The position numbers and the translations under genes were made by a program. DNA of 64,000 nt from Spirochaetaceae bacterium (GTDB lineage: Bacteria; Spirochaetota; Spirochaetia; CADAEX01): the NCBI GenBank assembly GCA_009780675.1, contig WQZP01000007.1, forward strand, positions 1 to 64,000. Direction: 5' to 3'. Positions 52,805 through 61,538 of the stretch are shown in pieces. Numbering within the stretch: position 1 is the stretch's first letter; each line of letters starts with the position of its first letter. Under the pieces are notes generated by a model, which saw only the letters and a program-made list of their open reading frames with translations, was not told where the DNA came from and searched no databases.

Positions 52805-53935
52805 ATGGAAAAAGAATTTAGTAAATTTCCTGTTTGCCTTGAACCATGGATATTTTTAGGTCTTGGCTGGAATCAATTCAATATGTGTTGTAGGGGTGGA
52901 TATGGATATGATTTTGGTGAAATTATAAGTTATTCTAATAATAGTGATTTTCATAAAGATATATGGAATCATGAAAATTTTATAAAATTAAGGAATAACT
53001 TAATAAATGGTGAGTTACCATCAATATGTATTAATTGTTCACTAAAGAGGACATGGGGTATAAGAAACTATTTTTTTCGTTATTTACCTCTTATAAAAGA
53101 TGAAAATCAAAAAAACAGAGCTTTGGAGAATTATAATAGAACTATTGATTCTATTATAAATAAACAGACTTATATTGAAAGTAAGCCGATTTATTTACAT
53201 ATAATATGTGGTTCAAATTGTAACATAAAATGTAAGTTTTGTTATAACAGAAACATGAACTATAACCCAAATGCAAAAGATTTATTAAACATTATAGATA
53301 AATTTCATGAAACTTTAATATTCGTAACTTTATCTGGAGGAGAACCCCTTATTACACAAGCTGGACGATCTTTATTAAAAAAATTTGATGAAGGCATTTA
53401 TAAATTTGGTGTATGTCTACAAACAAATGGTCAATATTTTGATTTTGATCTTTTAAAATCAGTCAATTTGTTGTCAGTAGTAATCTCAACAGATGCAGCA
53501 ACAAAAAGGACTTATGAAAATGTTAGAATTGGAGCAAATTTTGAAAATTTAATAAAAAACATTAAATTATTTATTGACTTAAAAAAAAATGAAAAGCCTA
53601 CATTAGATATTTTATCAAATTATACAATAACATCTGATAATTATATAGAAATTCCTGAGGCAGTAAAATTATATCAAGATTTAGGTCTAAGTTTTGGATT
53701 TAATTTAGTTCAAAGAGATATAGATTGTCCGCAGAATATAATTGAAAGAAAAGATTTATATGATTCATTTTTATTTAAAATAAATGAAGGTATAGAAAAC
53801 GCTTATAATTTTAATACAAAAAACTCATTAAATACAATAAAAAACATTTTATTAAATAAAATAAATGATGAACAAGAACAGCAGAAATTTAAAGAAAAAA
53901 AACGTAAGTTTATCTTTTTCTGGAAAAATATTTAA
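52805..53935 (+). CDS. Radical SAM protein with an N-terminal auxiliary-cluster region (paralogue 1)
   Basis: The ATG at 52805 starts MEKEFSKFPVCLEPW; an earlier in-frame ATG overlaps the previous gene. The 376-residue protein has N-terminal Cys11, Cys28-Cys29, Cys75 and Cys78 with IWNHENFIKLRNNLINGE, which looks like an SPASM/Twitch cluster placed before the radical domain. The core CNIKCKFC motif follows (Cys139, Cys143, Cys146). The tail KEKKRKFIFFWKN is very basic. A close paralogue is next. Confidence 0.86.
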   Translation: MEKEFSKFPVCLEPWIFLGLGWNQFNMCCRGGYGYDFGEIISYSNNSDFHKDIWNHENFIKLRNNLINGELPSICINCSLKRTWGIRNYFFRYLPLIKDENQKNRALENYNRTIDSIINKQTYIESKPIYLHIICGSNCNIKCKFCYNRNMNYNPNAKDLLNIIDKFHETLIFVTLSGGEPLITQAGRSLLKKFDEGIYKFGVCLQTNGQYFDFDLLKSVNLLSVVISTDAATKRTYENVRIGANFENLIKNIKLFIDLKKNEKPTLDILSNYTITSDNYIEIPEAVKLYQDLGLSFGFNLVQRDIDCPQNIIERKDLYDSFLFKINEGIENAYNFNTKNSLNTIKNILLNKINDEQEQQKFKEKKRKFIFFWKNI

Positions 53936-53973
53936 ATACTTCAATAATTTATATTTAATAAGGATTACTATAG

Positions 53974-55131
53974 ATGAATACTTCACTCACCTCTCCAAAT
54001 ACGAATAAACAATTTTTTAATTTTCCTATATGCGTTTATCCATTTCTTTATTTAGGGCTTGGATGGAACAATTTTAGTTTTTGTCCAAATTGTTATAGCA
54101 TGGATTTTGGTAATATTAAAGAAACACCGCGCGATGTAAATATTAAAAATATATTCAATCATGAGAATTTTGTTGATGCAAGAAAAAAATATTTAAATGG
54201 TGAAATTCCGGATTATTGTAATAAATGTTTATTTTTTGGAACGCCGACATTTCCTTTATTGCAAACACATTTTACAAACTCATTAATACAAATTGAGGAT
54301 TTTAATCAAAAACAATCAGCATCTGAAAATTATATTTCAGCAATTTCTTCTATATTTAGAAATGAAATTATAGTTGACCATCTGCCAGTTATCTCAATAG
54401 TGGCATGCGGCTCTTCATGTAATCTGAAATGTAAATATTGTTACCAACGAAATTTAGATTATCATCCAGATCCATATGATATATTGAAAATATTAGATCA
54501 AATACATAGTACATTATTGAATTGTCATTTATCTGGAGGAGAGCCATTCGTTTGCAAAGCTGGAAGAGAAATTCTAAAAAGGTTTTCAGATGGAATTTAT
54601 AAATTTAATGTACGTATTGTTACAAATGCTCAATTCGTCGATTTCGACCTCTTAAAACATGTTAATCTTCAATCTGTCCATATATCAGCTGATGCTGCAT
54701 CAAGACATGTATATGAATCCATTCGTCAAGGTGGTAATTTTGACAATTTAATTAATAATATTAAAAAATTTATAGAACTAAAAAAAGAAAAACCTTATTT
54801 AAAATTAAATGCTAATTTTACAATTACTTCTGATAATTATCATGAAATACCAGATGCGCTCAAGCTTTATGAAGATTTAGTTGACTATGTTACATTTAAT
54901 CTAGTTATGGCGGAAGAAAATGATCCTCAGAATATAAAGGAACGTTCTGACTTATATGAACCATTATTAAAAAATATAGATATTGCAATAGCCAATACAA
55001 ATAATAATATTACAAAAGATAAGTTAAATGCTGCTAAGAGTACTATAATTAATAAAATTCAAGAGAAGCAACAAGAGCAACAAAAAATAAAAGAAAAAAA
55101 ACGCAAGCTTTTCTCTTTCTGGAAAAAATAA
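53974..55131 (+). CDS. Radical SAM protein with an N-terminal auxiliary-cluster region (paralogue 2)
   Basis: The 385-residue protein is a paralogue of the preceding gene: Cys20, Cys37, Cys40, Cys82 and Cys85 with FNHENFVDARKKYLNGE, then CNLKCKYC (Cys149, Cys153, Cys156), GGEPFVCKAG, and a basic tail KEKKRKLFSFWKK. The two genes are a tandem duplication with divergence, and may form a heterodimer or act on different parts of one substrate. Domain order differs from the SPASM protein at 51535. Confidence 0.86.
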   Translation: MNTSLTSPNTNKQFFNFPICVYPFLYLGLGWNNFSFCPNCYSMDFGNIKETPRDVNIKNIFNHENFVDARKKYLNGEIPDYCNKCLFFGTPTFPLLQTHFTNSLIQIEDFNQKQSASENYISAISSIFRNEIIVDHLPVISIVACGSSCNLKCKYCYQRNLDYHPDPYDILKILDQIHSTLLNCHLSGGEPFVCKAGREILKRFSDGIYKFNVRIVTNAQFVDFDLLKHVNLQSVHISADAASRHVYESIRQGGNFDNLINNIKKFIELKKEKPYLKLNANFTITSDNYHEIPDALKLYEDLVDYVTFNLVMAEENDPQNIKERSDLYEPLLKNIDIAIANTNNNITKDKLNAAKSTIINKIQEKQQEQQKIKEKKRKLFSFWKK

Positions 55132-55151
55132 ATTATAAGGTTTTTAATTTT

Positions 55152-55574
55152 ATGACAGAAAAGCTGAAAATACCATGTATAATTCAACTCCCAAAGATCG
55201 TTGACAAGCGCGGAAATCTTTCTTTCTTTGAAAATAACAATCACATTCCATTTTCTATAAGAAGAACTTTCTGGATATATGATGTTCCTGGCGGAGAAGC
55301 CCGCGGCGGGCACGCATATAAAGAGAGTGAAGAATTTATTGTAGCCTTATCTGGTAGTTTTGATATAATCCTTGATAATGGGTTTGAAAAAAAGGTGTTT
55401 AACATGAATCGTTCATATTATGGTTTATATATTCCAAAAATGTATTGGCGGGAAATTAACAACTTCTCTACCAATTCTCTTGCATTAATTGTCGCTAATA
55501 CAGAATATAGCGCTGATGATTATATCCGTGATTATAATGATTTTTGTATGTTAAAAAAGAACAATAATGGCTAA
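55152..55574 (+). CDS. dTDP-sugar 3,4-ketoisomerase-like cupin (FdtA/QdtA family), altered active site
   Basis: The 140-residue cupin matches FdtA/QdtA proteins ([43 protein letters not shown]). Family members have two histidines in the RGxHAHK strip; this copy has His54 but Tyr56 instead of the second. The neighbouring copy at 55567 has both. This copy may be inactive, a partner, or tuned to another isomerisation. Starts 21 nt after the radical SAM gene and overlaps the next copy by 8 nt. Confidence 0.85.
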   Translation: MTEKLKIPCIIQLPKIVDKRGNLSFFENNNHIPFSIRRTFWIYDVPGGEARGGHAYKESEEFIVALSGSFDIILDNGFEKKVFNMNRSYYGLYIPKMYWREINNFSTNSLALIVANTEYSADDYIRDYNDFCMLKKNNNG

Positions 55575-55983
55575 TACTTCTGTTAACGATTGCAAAATTA
55601 TTGAACTGCCTGTAAATCACCGTGATAAGGGAAATATCACGGTGATAGAAAATCAAAAGATTATTCCTTTTGATGTGCGCCGTATATATTATCTATATGA
55701 TGTTCCTGCAGGAGAAGCTAGAGGCGGGCACGCTCACAAAGAATTAAAACAACTTATAGTAGCAGCGCAAGGTAGTTTTGATGTTATTTTATCTGATGGA
55801 AAAAACACGCGCACAATTACTTTAAACCGTCCTTTTATAGGATTAACAATAGTTCCTGGTATTTGGCGGGAGCTTGATAATTTTTCTTCTGGCTCGGTTT
55901 GTCTTGTTTTGGCGTCAACAGAATATAATGAAAATGATTATATTCGTGAATATGAAGAATTTTTAAAATGGAAGGCGTTATGA
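55567..55983 (+). CDS. dTDP-4-keto-6-deoxyglucose 3,4-ketoisomerase (FdtA/QdtA family)
   Basis: The 138-residue cupin has [12 protein letters not shown] with both histidines (His55, His57), the putative catalytic pair. It turns dTDP-4-keto-6-deoxyglucose (from RfbB) into a 3-keto sugar, glucose- or galactose-type depending on FdtA or QdtA specificity. Sequence alone does not decide which. It follows its altered paralogue and ends inside the next gene's start. Confidence 0.87.
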   Translation: MANTSVNDCKIIELPVNHRDKGNITVIENQKIIPFDVRRIYYLYDVPAGEARGGHAHKELKQLIVAAQGSFDVILSDGKNTRTITLNRPFIGLTIVPGIWRELDNFSSGSVCLVLASTEYNENDYIREYEEFLKWKAL

Positions 55984-56501
55984 TACACCCTCTTTCTGAT
56001 GTTAAGTCTCAAAAAATTGGCGAAAACACAAAAATATGGCAATTTTGTGTTGTATTAGATGGGGCAAGGATTGGAAATAATTGCAATATTTGCATGAATG
56101 TTTTAATAGAAAGTGATGTAGAAATAGGTAACAACGTTACTGTAAAGTCCGGTGTTCAATTATGGAATGGATTAAGAGTTGAAGATGATGTCTTTATTGG
56201 CCCAAATGTAACTTTTACAAATGATATTATACCACGTTCAAAACAATATCCAGATTCTTTTGTAGAAACAGTAATAAAGCGAGGGGCTTCTATAGGCGCT
56301 AATAGTGTTATAATAGCAGGCAACATAATAGGAGAATATGCGCTTCTTGGAGCGGGTAGTGTAGTTACAAAGAATGTTCCGCCGCATACAATATGGTATG
56401 GAAACCCTGCTAAGCAAAAAGGATATATAACGAAATCAGGTATTTTACTTGATAATTCTTTTTGTGATAAAACAGGCAAAAAACGGGATTTATCAGAATA
56501 A
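55980..56501 (+). CDS. Hexapeptide acetyltransferase (FdtC/QdtC-like)
   Basis: The ATG at 55980 is favoured because GGAAGG sits five bases ahead; an ATG 12 nt upstream is also in frame. The 173-residue protein has left-handed beta-helix repeats ([35 protein letters not shown]). The [12 protein letters not shown] end is typical of WxcM/FdtC-type dTDP-3-amino-sugar N-acetyltransferases. It would acetylate the 3-amino group made by the aminotransferase at 57449. Confidence 0.87.
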   Translation: MIHPLSDVKSQKIGENTKIWQFCVVLDGARIGNNCNICMNVLIESDVEIGNNVTVKSGVQLWNGLRVEDDVFIGPNVTFTNDIIPRSKQYPDSFVETVIKRGASIGANSVIIAGNIIGEYALLGAGSVVTKNVPPHTIWYGNPAKQKGYITKSGILLDNSFCDKTGKKRDLSE

Positions 56502-57434
56502 ATGACTAACCCTCTTGTTTCAGTAATTATTCCAGCTTACAATCATGAAAAATATATTTGTGAAACAATTTTTTCAATTATTAATCAAACATATAAAAAT
56601 ATTGAGCTTTTGATCGTTGACGATGGCTCAGGAGATTCTACTTATGATAAAATCTGTGATTTAGAAGTCTTATGCAGGAAAAGGTTTAAGTCCTTTTATT
56701 TCAATTCACAGAAAAACAAGGGCATAAGCGAAACTTTAAATACCCTTATTAATATGTCTGCGGGCGAATATATTTTTCTTATTGCATCTGACGATATTGC
56801 CGCTCCTCATGCGATAGAAACAGAGCTTTCCTTTCTTGAAAACAATCCTGATTATGCGCTTTGTGTTGGAAATAACGATAATATTGATGGAAACAGTCGT
56901 CGATTTTTTTGGGATGAAAATTTTAATGTTGTTTATGAAGCAGATAAAGCCTATTGCTTATCTTTTTCCGATCAATTGATTCAAAGATTTCCAAATATAG
57001 ATTTTTTTTCAGATGAATTCGGTTCATATTATAATTTAATACAATATGGAAATCATATTCCAAATGGTTATCTTATAAGGAAATCTATTTTCGAAAAAAC
57101 GAATCTATATGTCAAAGAAGCTCCATTGGAAGATTATTGGATAATGCTGCAGATTTCAAAATATGCAAAAATGAAATATTTATCAGACACACTTTTTTAC
57201 TATAGAAATCATGGAAAAAATACTATCTCCACTATTCCTGGCTATTATACATATAAAACACTGCTTTATGAATTTATAACAACATATTCTGGCGCCGAAA
57301 AGAATAAAAAATGCAATCAAGATCTTGAGCAATGGAAACAAGAGTTTGAACAATGTGGTAAAAATGCTGAAGTAAGTATGAAAGAATATGAAGCAAAAAT
57401 AAAAATATTAAAGAAAATGTTTCTTGCATATTAG
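56502..57434 (+). CDS. Family 2 glycosyltransferase
   Basis: The 310-residue protein has PLVSVIIPAYNHEKYICETI, VDDGSGDS and FLIASDDIAAPHAIE as its GT-A nucleotide and metal sites. It begins directly at the acetyltransferase stop and precedes the aminotransferase, so it may add the 3-acetamido sugar to the chain, as inference from context. The C-terminal 50 residues are a charged coiled-coil-like stretch. No membrane segment. Confidence 0.87.
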   Translation: MTNPLVSVIIPAYNHEKYICETIFSIINQTYKNIELLIVDDGSGDSTYDKICDLEVLCRKRFKSFYFNSQKNKGISETLNTLINMSAGEYIFLIASDDIAAPHAIETELSFLENNPDYALCVGNNDNIDGNSRRFFWDENFNVVYEADKAYCLSFSDQLIQRFPNIDFFSDEFGSYYNLIQYGNHIPNGYLIRKSIFEKTNLYVKEAPLEDYWIMLQISKYAKMKYLSDTLFYYRNHGKNTISTIPGYYTYKTLLYEFITTYSGAEKNKKCNQDLEQWKQEFEQCGKNAEVSMKEYEAKIKILKKMFLAY

Positions 57435-57448
57435 GAGTGTAAAGTAAG

Positions 57449-58558
57449 ATGAATATACCATTTTTATCAATAAAAGACATTACAAATAAACACAAGAGCG
57501 AATTAAGCAAAGCGTTAATCGATACACTTGATTCTGGATGGTATATTCTTGGTGATATGTTGAAATCATTTGAAAAAAATTACTCCGACTATATTGGCAC
57601 TGATTATTGTATTGGAGTTGCAAATGGTCTTGACGCGTTATCGCTCATTTTGCGCGCATATAAAGAGCTTGGTATCTTTCAGGAAAATGATGAGATTATA
57701 GTTCCAGCGAATACTTTTATCGCCTCCATATTGGCAATCACAGAAAACAATCTTGCTCCTGTTTTTGTTGAGCCAGATATTCGCACTTATCAGATTGATG
57801 ACCAAAATATCGAAAATGCCATAACAAAAAAGACGAAAGCTCTAATGCTCGTACATCTATATGGGCAATGCGCGTATACAGAGAAAATAAATCAAATATG
57901 TAAAAAATATAATTTGATTTTAATAGAAGATAACGCGCAAGCTCATGGGTGCTTGTTTAAAGGAAAATATAAAACAGGCTCTTTAGGCGATGCAGCAGGA
58001 CATAGCTTTTATCCCGGGAAAAATCTTGGCGCCATTGGAGACGGAGGCGCTGTGACTACAAATAATAAAGAACTCGCGCGAATTATCAGGACAATTGCAA
58101 ATTATGGATCCATTGAAAAATATGTATATGATTATCAAGGAAGAAACAGCAGGCTGGATGAACTACAGGCTGCTGTTCTTGATGTTAAATTACGCCATCT
58201 GGATAAAGATAATCAATCAAGAAGACAGGTCGCTAAAATGTATCTTAATGGAATAAAAAATACTTCAATTATTCTTCCTGAAGTATCTGACTGGGAGAGT
58301 AATGTTTTTCATGTTTTCCCGATACGTACATATCATAGGGCAAAATTACAGGACTATCTTGCTAATAAGAGCATACAGACTATAATCCACTATCCCATTC
58401 CGCCACATAAACAAAAATGTTACAAACAATGGAATTCTCTATCTTTTCCAATAACAGAAAAAATTCATGAAGAAATTTTAAGTCTTCCAATCAGCCAAGT
58501 GTTGAATGATGAATGTGTTCAATATATCATTGATGCTATTAATCAATATGAAGTATAA
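57449..58558 (+). CDS. PLP-dependent sugar aminotransferase (DegT/DnrJ/EryC1; FdtB/QdtB-like)
   Basis: The 369-residue enzyme has [33 protein letters not shown] and the Schiff-base lysine in [19 protein letters not shown] (Lys191). The last motif is typical of the 3-aminotransferases FdtB and QdtB, which act on dTDP-3-keto-6-deoxyhexose. With the ketoisomerase and acetyltransferase it makes dTDP-Fuc3NAc or dTDP-Qui3NAc. AGGAG precedes the ATG. Confidence 0.92.
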   Translation: MNIPFLSIKDITNKHKSELSKALIDTLDSGWYILGDMLKSFEKNYSDYIGTDYCIGVANGLDALSLILRAYKELGIFQENDEIIVPANTFIASILAITENNLAPVFVEPDIRTYQIDDQNIENAITKKTKALMLVHLYGQCAYTEKINQICKKYNLILIEDNAQAHGCLFKGKYKTGSLGDAAGHSFYPGKNLGAIGDGGAVTTNNKELARIIRTIANYGSIEKYVYDYQGRNSRLDELQAAVLDVKLRHLDKDNQSRRQVAKMYLNGIKNTSIILPEVSDWESNVFHVFPIRTYHRAKLQDYLANKSIQTIIHYPIPPHKQKCYKQWNSLSFPITEKIHEEILSLPISQVLNDECVQYIIDAINQYEV

Positions 58559-58573
58559 AATTGAGGTTTTATA

Positions 58574-59788
58574 ATGTCGGATAAACAAGACGATTTCCTG
58601 CCAAGCGCAAATATCAACACAAGAGATGGAAAAATACTTCATTATATTCGATCTAATTCTACTGTTCTTGAATTTGGTTCGTCTTATGGAAGAATGACAA
58701 AATATTTAAAGGAAGTTCTTGGTTGTAAAGTCTACATTGTAGAAATTGACCGTGAAGCTTATGAAAATTCTCTACAATATGCTGCTGCAGGAGTATGTGC
58801 AGATATCCTTGATTTTACATGGGCTAATGAATTCAAAGACATTTCTTTTGATCATATTATTTTAGCAAATGTATTGGAATATTTATTTGATCCTGAAAAA
58901 GTACTGGAAAAATCTTTATCGCTTCTTAAGGATGATGGTAGCGTATTGCTCTCTGCTTATAATATTGCCCACAGTGCGGTAATTATTAATCTTATTAATA
59001 ATAAATTCGAATATGAAAATCTAGGGGTTTTAAATAAAGAGCATATTAGATTTTTTACACATTCTTCTTTGTCAAAAATGCTTGACGTTAATTCTCTTGT
59101 TCCTGTTGTTGAAGATGCTGTTGTGATATTGCCGGAAAATACAGAATTTAAAAGCAATTATGGAAGTCTTAATGGCAATACAGAAATTCTTGAAGAAAAA
59201 GAATACGCGAATGTTTATCAATTTGTTTTTAAATGTGTGAAAAAAAGATGTTATCTGGAAAATAAGGATGTTTGTGTGATTCAGAAATTATACGAAAATA
59301 AAACATCGTCTTCATGTATAATATATTTTGATACTGGTTCTGATTTTAATCCTTATGAATTTACAACAAGGCCAGTGTATAAAAATAAAAAGCATCATTT
59401 TGAAGTAGATGTAACGCTATCTCCTGATGTTAAAAGAATACGATTTGATCCATTCGAAGGTTATGCTTGTATTATTGATAACCTGCAAATATTAACAGAT
59501 AAAGGCGTGATAGAATATGCATATACAAATGGTATGGCATCTGGTGGGGTTTTTCTTTTTGATACCATTGACCCTCAGATCATTATTGATTTTAATGGCA
59601 GAATTTTTCAGCAAGTAAAAATATCCTACAATGCATACAAATTCAACTTTGATGATATTCCTTTGTTATTTAAGATAAAGTCAAAAACAATAGATCTTGT
59701 CGCAGAAAAAGAGAATATGCAGGCATCTATATCTTGGCGTATTACCAAACCCTTAAGGATGATTGCCCGTTTTTTGCGTAAAAAATAA
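58574..59788 (+). CDS. Methyltransferase fused to the unnamed RFDP..G domain
   Basis: Residues 28-170 of this 404-residue protein are a class I methyltransferase (VLEFGSSYGRMTKYL, FDHIILANVLEYLFDPEKV). Residues of about 248-358 are a single copy of the domain seen twice in the protein at 45961 (YFDTGSDFN, RFDPFEGYACII, FDTIDPQIIIDFN). The C-terminus has SWRITKPLR, a tail frequently seen in O-antigen glycosyltransferases and methyltransferases. It likely methylates a chain end or sugar. The shared domain suggests a common ligand. Confidence 0.85.
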   Translation: MSDKQDDFLPSANINTRDGKILHYIRSNSTVLEFGSSYGRMTKYLKEVLGCKVYIVEIDREAYENSLQYAAAGVCADILDFTWANEFKDISFDHIILANVLEYLFDPEKVLEKSLSLLKDDGSVLLSAYNIAHSAVIINLINNKFEYENLGVLNKEHIRFFTHSSLSKMLDVNSLVPVVEDAVVILPENTEFKSNYGSLNGNTEILEEKEYANVYQFVFKCVKKRCYLENKDVCVIQKLYENKTSSSCIIYFDTGSDFNPYEFTTRPVYKNKKHHFEVDVTLSPDVKRIRFDPFEGYACIIDNLQILTDKGVIEYAYTNGMASGGVFLFDTIDPQIIIDFNGRIFQQVKISYNAYKFNFDDIPLLFKIKSKTIDLVAEKENMQASISWRITKPLRMIARFLRKK

Positions 59789-59865
59789 TGCTTTTCGCTT
59801 TTTCACGAAAGGATGATTATCCATATTTAGAGTTTCCTGAAAAAGAGCGAAGTCTATACAGATAA
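59788..59865 (+). other. Small open frame, possible relic
   Basis: An ATG at 59788 overlaps the methyltransferase stop and reads 25 codons (MLFAFSRKDDYPYLEFPEKE first), then a stop. It has no ribosome-binding site of its own beyond coupling. It may be a relic of a gene between the methyltransferase and wzm, or a tiny peptide. Nothing clear was recognised. Confidence 0.25.
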
Positions 59866-59937
59866 AAAAATTAAGTATAAAATTCCCTGGTAAAGTGTAA
59901 GTAAAAATTATTAAAATGCGGGAGAGATAATAAATAA

Positions 59938-60714
59938 ATGAAGTTGCTTTTAAAACATCTAAAATATAAAGAACTGCTTTTTAATCTTATATCGAGAGAT
60001 TTAAAATTAAAATACCGCAGGAGTGTATTGGGATATTTATGGACAATCCTTAACCCTCTTTTGATCATGATAGTCATGACAATAGTTTTTTCACATATGT
60101 TTCGCTTTAGAATTCAACATTTTCCTGTATACCTTCTGACTGGCACCCTGCTGTTTGGTTTTATGCAGACCGCCACCATTAGGGCGCTTAATTCCATAAT
60201 AGATAATGCCTCGCTTATAAGAAAGACGTATGTCCCTAAATATATCTTTACCATGTCTGCGATAACAAGCGAATTGGTTAACTTGTTGTTTGCATTATTT
60301 GCATTGCTGTTTGTTATACTTGCAACAGGCGTTCCATTTACCTGGTATTTTTTGTTTATAGTTGTACCATTGATTCAATTATATGTATTCTGTTTGGGAG
60401 TTGGGCTGTTTCTTGCGCAGGTTGCGGTTTTTTTTCGCGATATTCAATATATCTGGACTGTTTTGTGCACAGCCTGGATGTATTTGACACCCATATTTTA
60501 CCCAGTTGAATTATTGCCAGATACTTTGCAGTGGATAGTTATGAGATTTAACCCATTATATATTTATATAACGGCATTTCGGGGATGCATTCTGCCTGGC
60601 ATTGCCTTGCAGCCGGAATATTTTTTATATGGCGCAGCGCTAGCCATTGTGGTTTTGCTTTTGGGAGCATTGACCTTTAATTTAAATAAAAATAAATTTA
60701 TTCTGCATATTTGA
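59938..60714 (+). CDS. wzm: Polysaccharide ABC-2 transporter permease
   Basis: The 258-residue protein has about six membrane segments and begins KELLFNLISRDLKLKYRRSVLGYLWTILNPLL, the diagnostic amphipathic N-terminus of Wzm/TagG/KpsM permeases. It forms the membrane channel for lipid-linked O-antigen or teichoic-type glycans. The stop overlaps an in-frame upstream region of wzt. The last step of chain export therefore uses this pathway. Confidence 0.95.
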   Translation: MKLLLKHLKYKELLFNLISRDLKLKYRRSVLGYLWTILNPLLIMIVMTIVFSHMFRFRIQHFPVYLLTGTLLFGFMQTATIRALNSIIDNASLIRKTYVPKYIFTMSAITSELVNLLFALFALLFVILATGVPFTWYFLFIVVPLIQLYVFCLGVGLFLAQVAVFFRDIQYIWTVLCTAWMYLTPIFYPVELLPDTLQWIVMRFNPLYIYITAFRGCILPGIALQPEYFLYGAALAIVVLLLGALTFNLNKNKFILHI

Positions 60715-60725
60715 AGGATCATATT

Positions 60726-61466
60726 TTGGACAATACAGTAATTAAAGTTGAAGATGCATCAATACTTTTTAATATGGCATCTGAAAAAACAGATAACTTA
60801 AAAGAATATTTTATAAAACTTGTAAGCGGGAAGCTCCATTTTAAAGAATTTTGGGCACTAAAAGATATTAGTTTTGAAATCAAAAAAGGGGAATCGTGGG
60901 GAGTTGTTGGAAGAAATGGCGCAGGCAAATCTACTCTCCTTAAGCTTATTTGTGGAATTCTTGCTCCTTATAAGGGAAAAGTTACGATACACGGCTCCAT
61001 AGCGCCGCTTATAGAACTTGGCGCTGGCTTTGACGATAACTTAACTGCCGAAGAAAATATTTATCTTGGCGGATCCATACTGGGGCATAGCAAAAAGTTC
61101 ATGCGGGAACAGTACGACGAAATAGTTGATTTTGCCGAGCTTCACGAATTTATGGAAATGCCGCTTAAAAATTATTCTTCGGGAATGCGCGCTCGTATAG
61201 GTTTTGCGATTGCAACTTTGGTAAAACCCGACATACTCATTATAGACGAAGTGTTGGCTGTAGGGGATGCAGCTTTTCAGAAAAAATGCGAAACACGGTT
61301 AAATAAAATGATAGGCGAAGGCACTACTTTGCTTTTTGTGTCACACGATAATAGTCAGGTTAAACAAGTATGTAAAAAAGCATTATGGCTGAACAAAGGT
61401 AAGCTGGTAATGACAGGCACTGCAGAAGAAGTTTGCGATGCGTACGAGAAAGAGATATTGCCATAA
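60726..61466 (+). CDS. wzt: Polysaccharide ABC transporter ATP-binding protein
   Basis: A TTG at 60726 with AAGGA upstream is preferred; a TTG at 60711 is possible. The 246-residue protein has GRNGAGKST (62-70), YSSGMRARIGFAIAT, DILIIDEVLAVGD and the DDNLTAEEN segment of Wzt/TagH ATPases. No C-terminal carbohydrate-binding domain is present, so it cannot select capped chains by itself. The last 48 bp, including the stop, are repeated at 62623-62670. Confidence 0.95.
   Translation: MDNTVIKVEDASILFNMASEKTDNLKEYFIKLVSGKLHFKEFWALKDISFEIKKGESWGVVGRNGAGKSTLLKLICGILAPYKGKVTIHGSIAPLIELGAGFDDNLTAEENIYLGGSILGHSKKFMREQYDEIVDFAELHEFMEMPLKNYSSGMRARIGFAIATLVKPDILIIDEVLAVGDAAFQKKCETRLNKMIGEGTTLLFVSHDNSQVKQVCKKALWLNKGKLVMTGTAEEVCDAYEKEILP
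61419..61466 (+). repeat. 48-bp direct repeat, copy at the wzt 3' end
   Basis: The sequence starting ACTGCAGAAGAAGTTTGCGA encodes the last 15 codons of Wzt with the stop and is repeated at 62623-62670 with one mismatch. Copies lie 1.2 kb apart and frame the first MNT/HEPN pair. Confidence 0.95.
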
Positions 61467-61538
61467 TCGGTTTAGTTAAAAACCCCTAAAACTCAACCAA
61501 AAAAATGGCAATTATACTTGTACTGTGTTGTGTTTACT

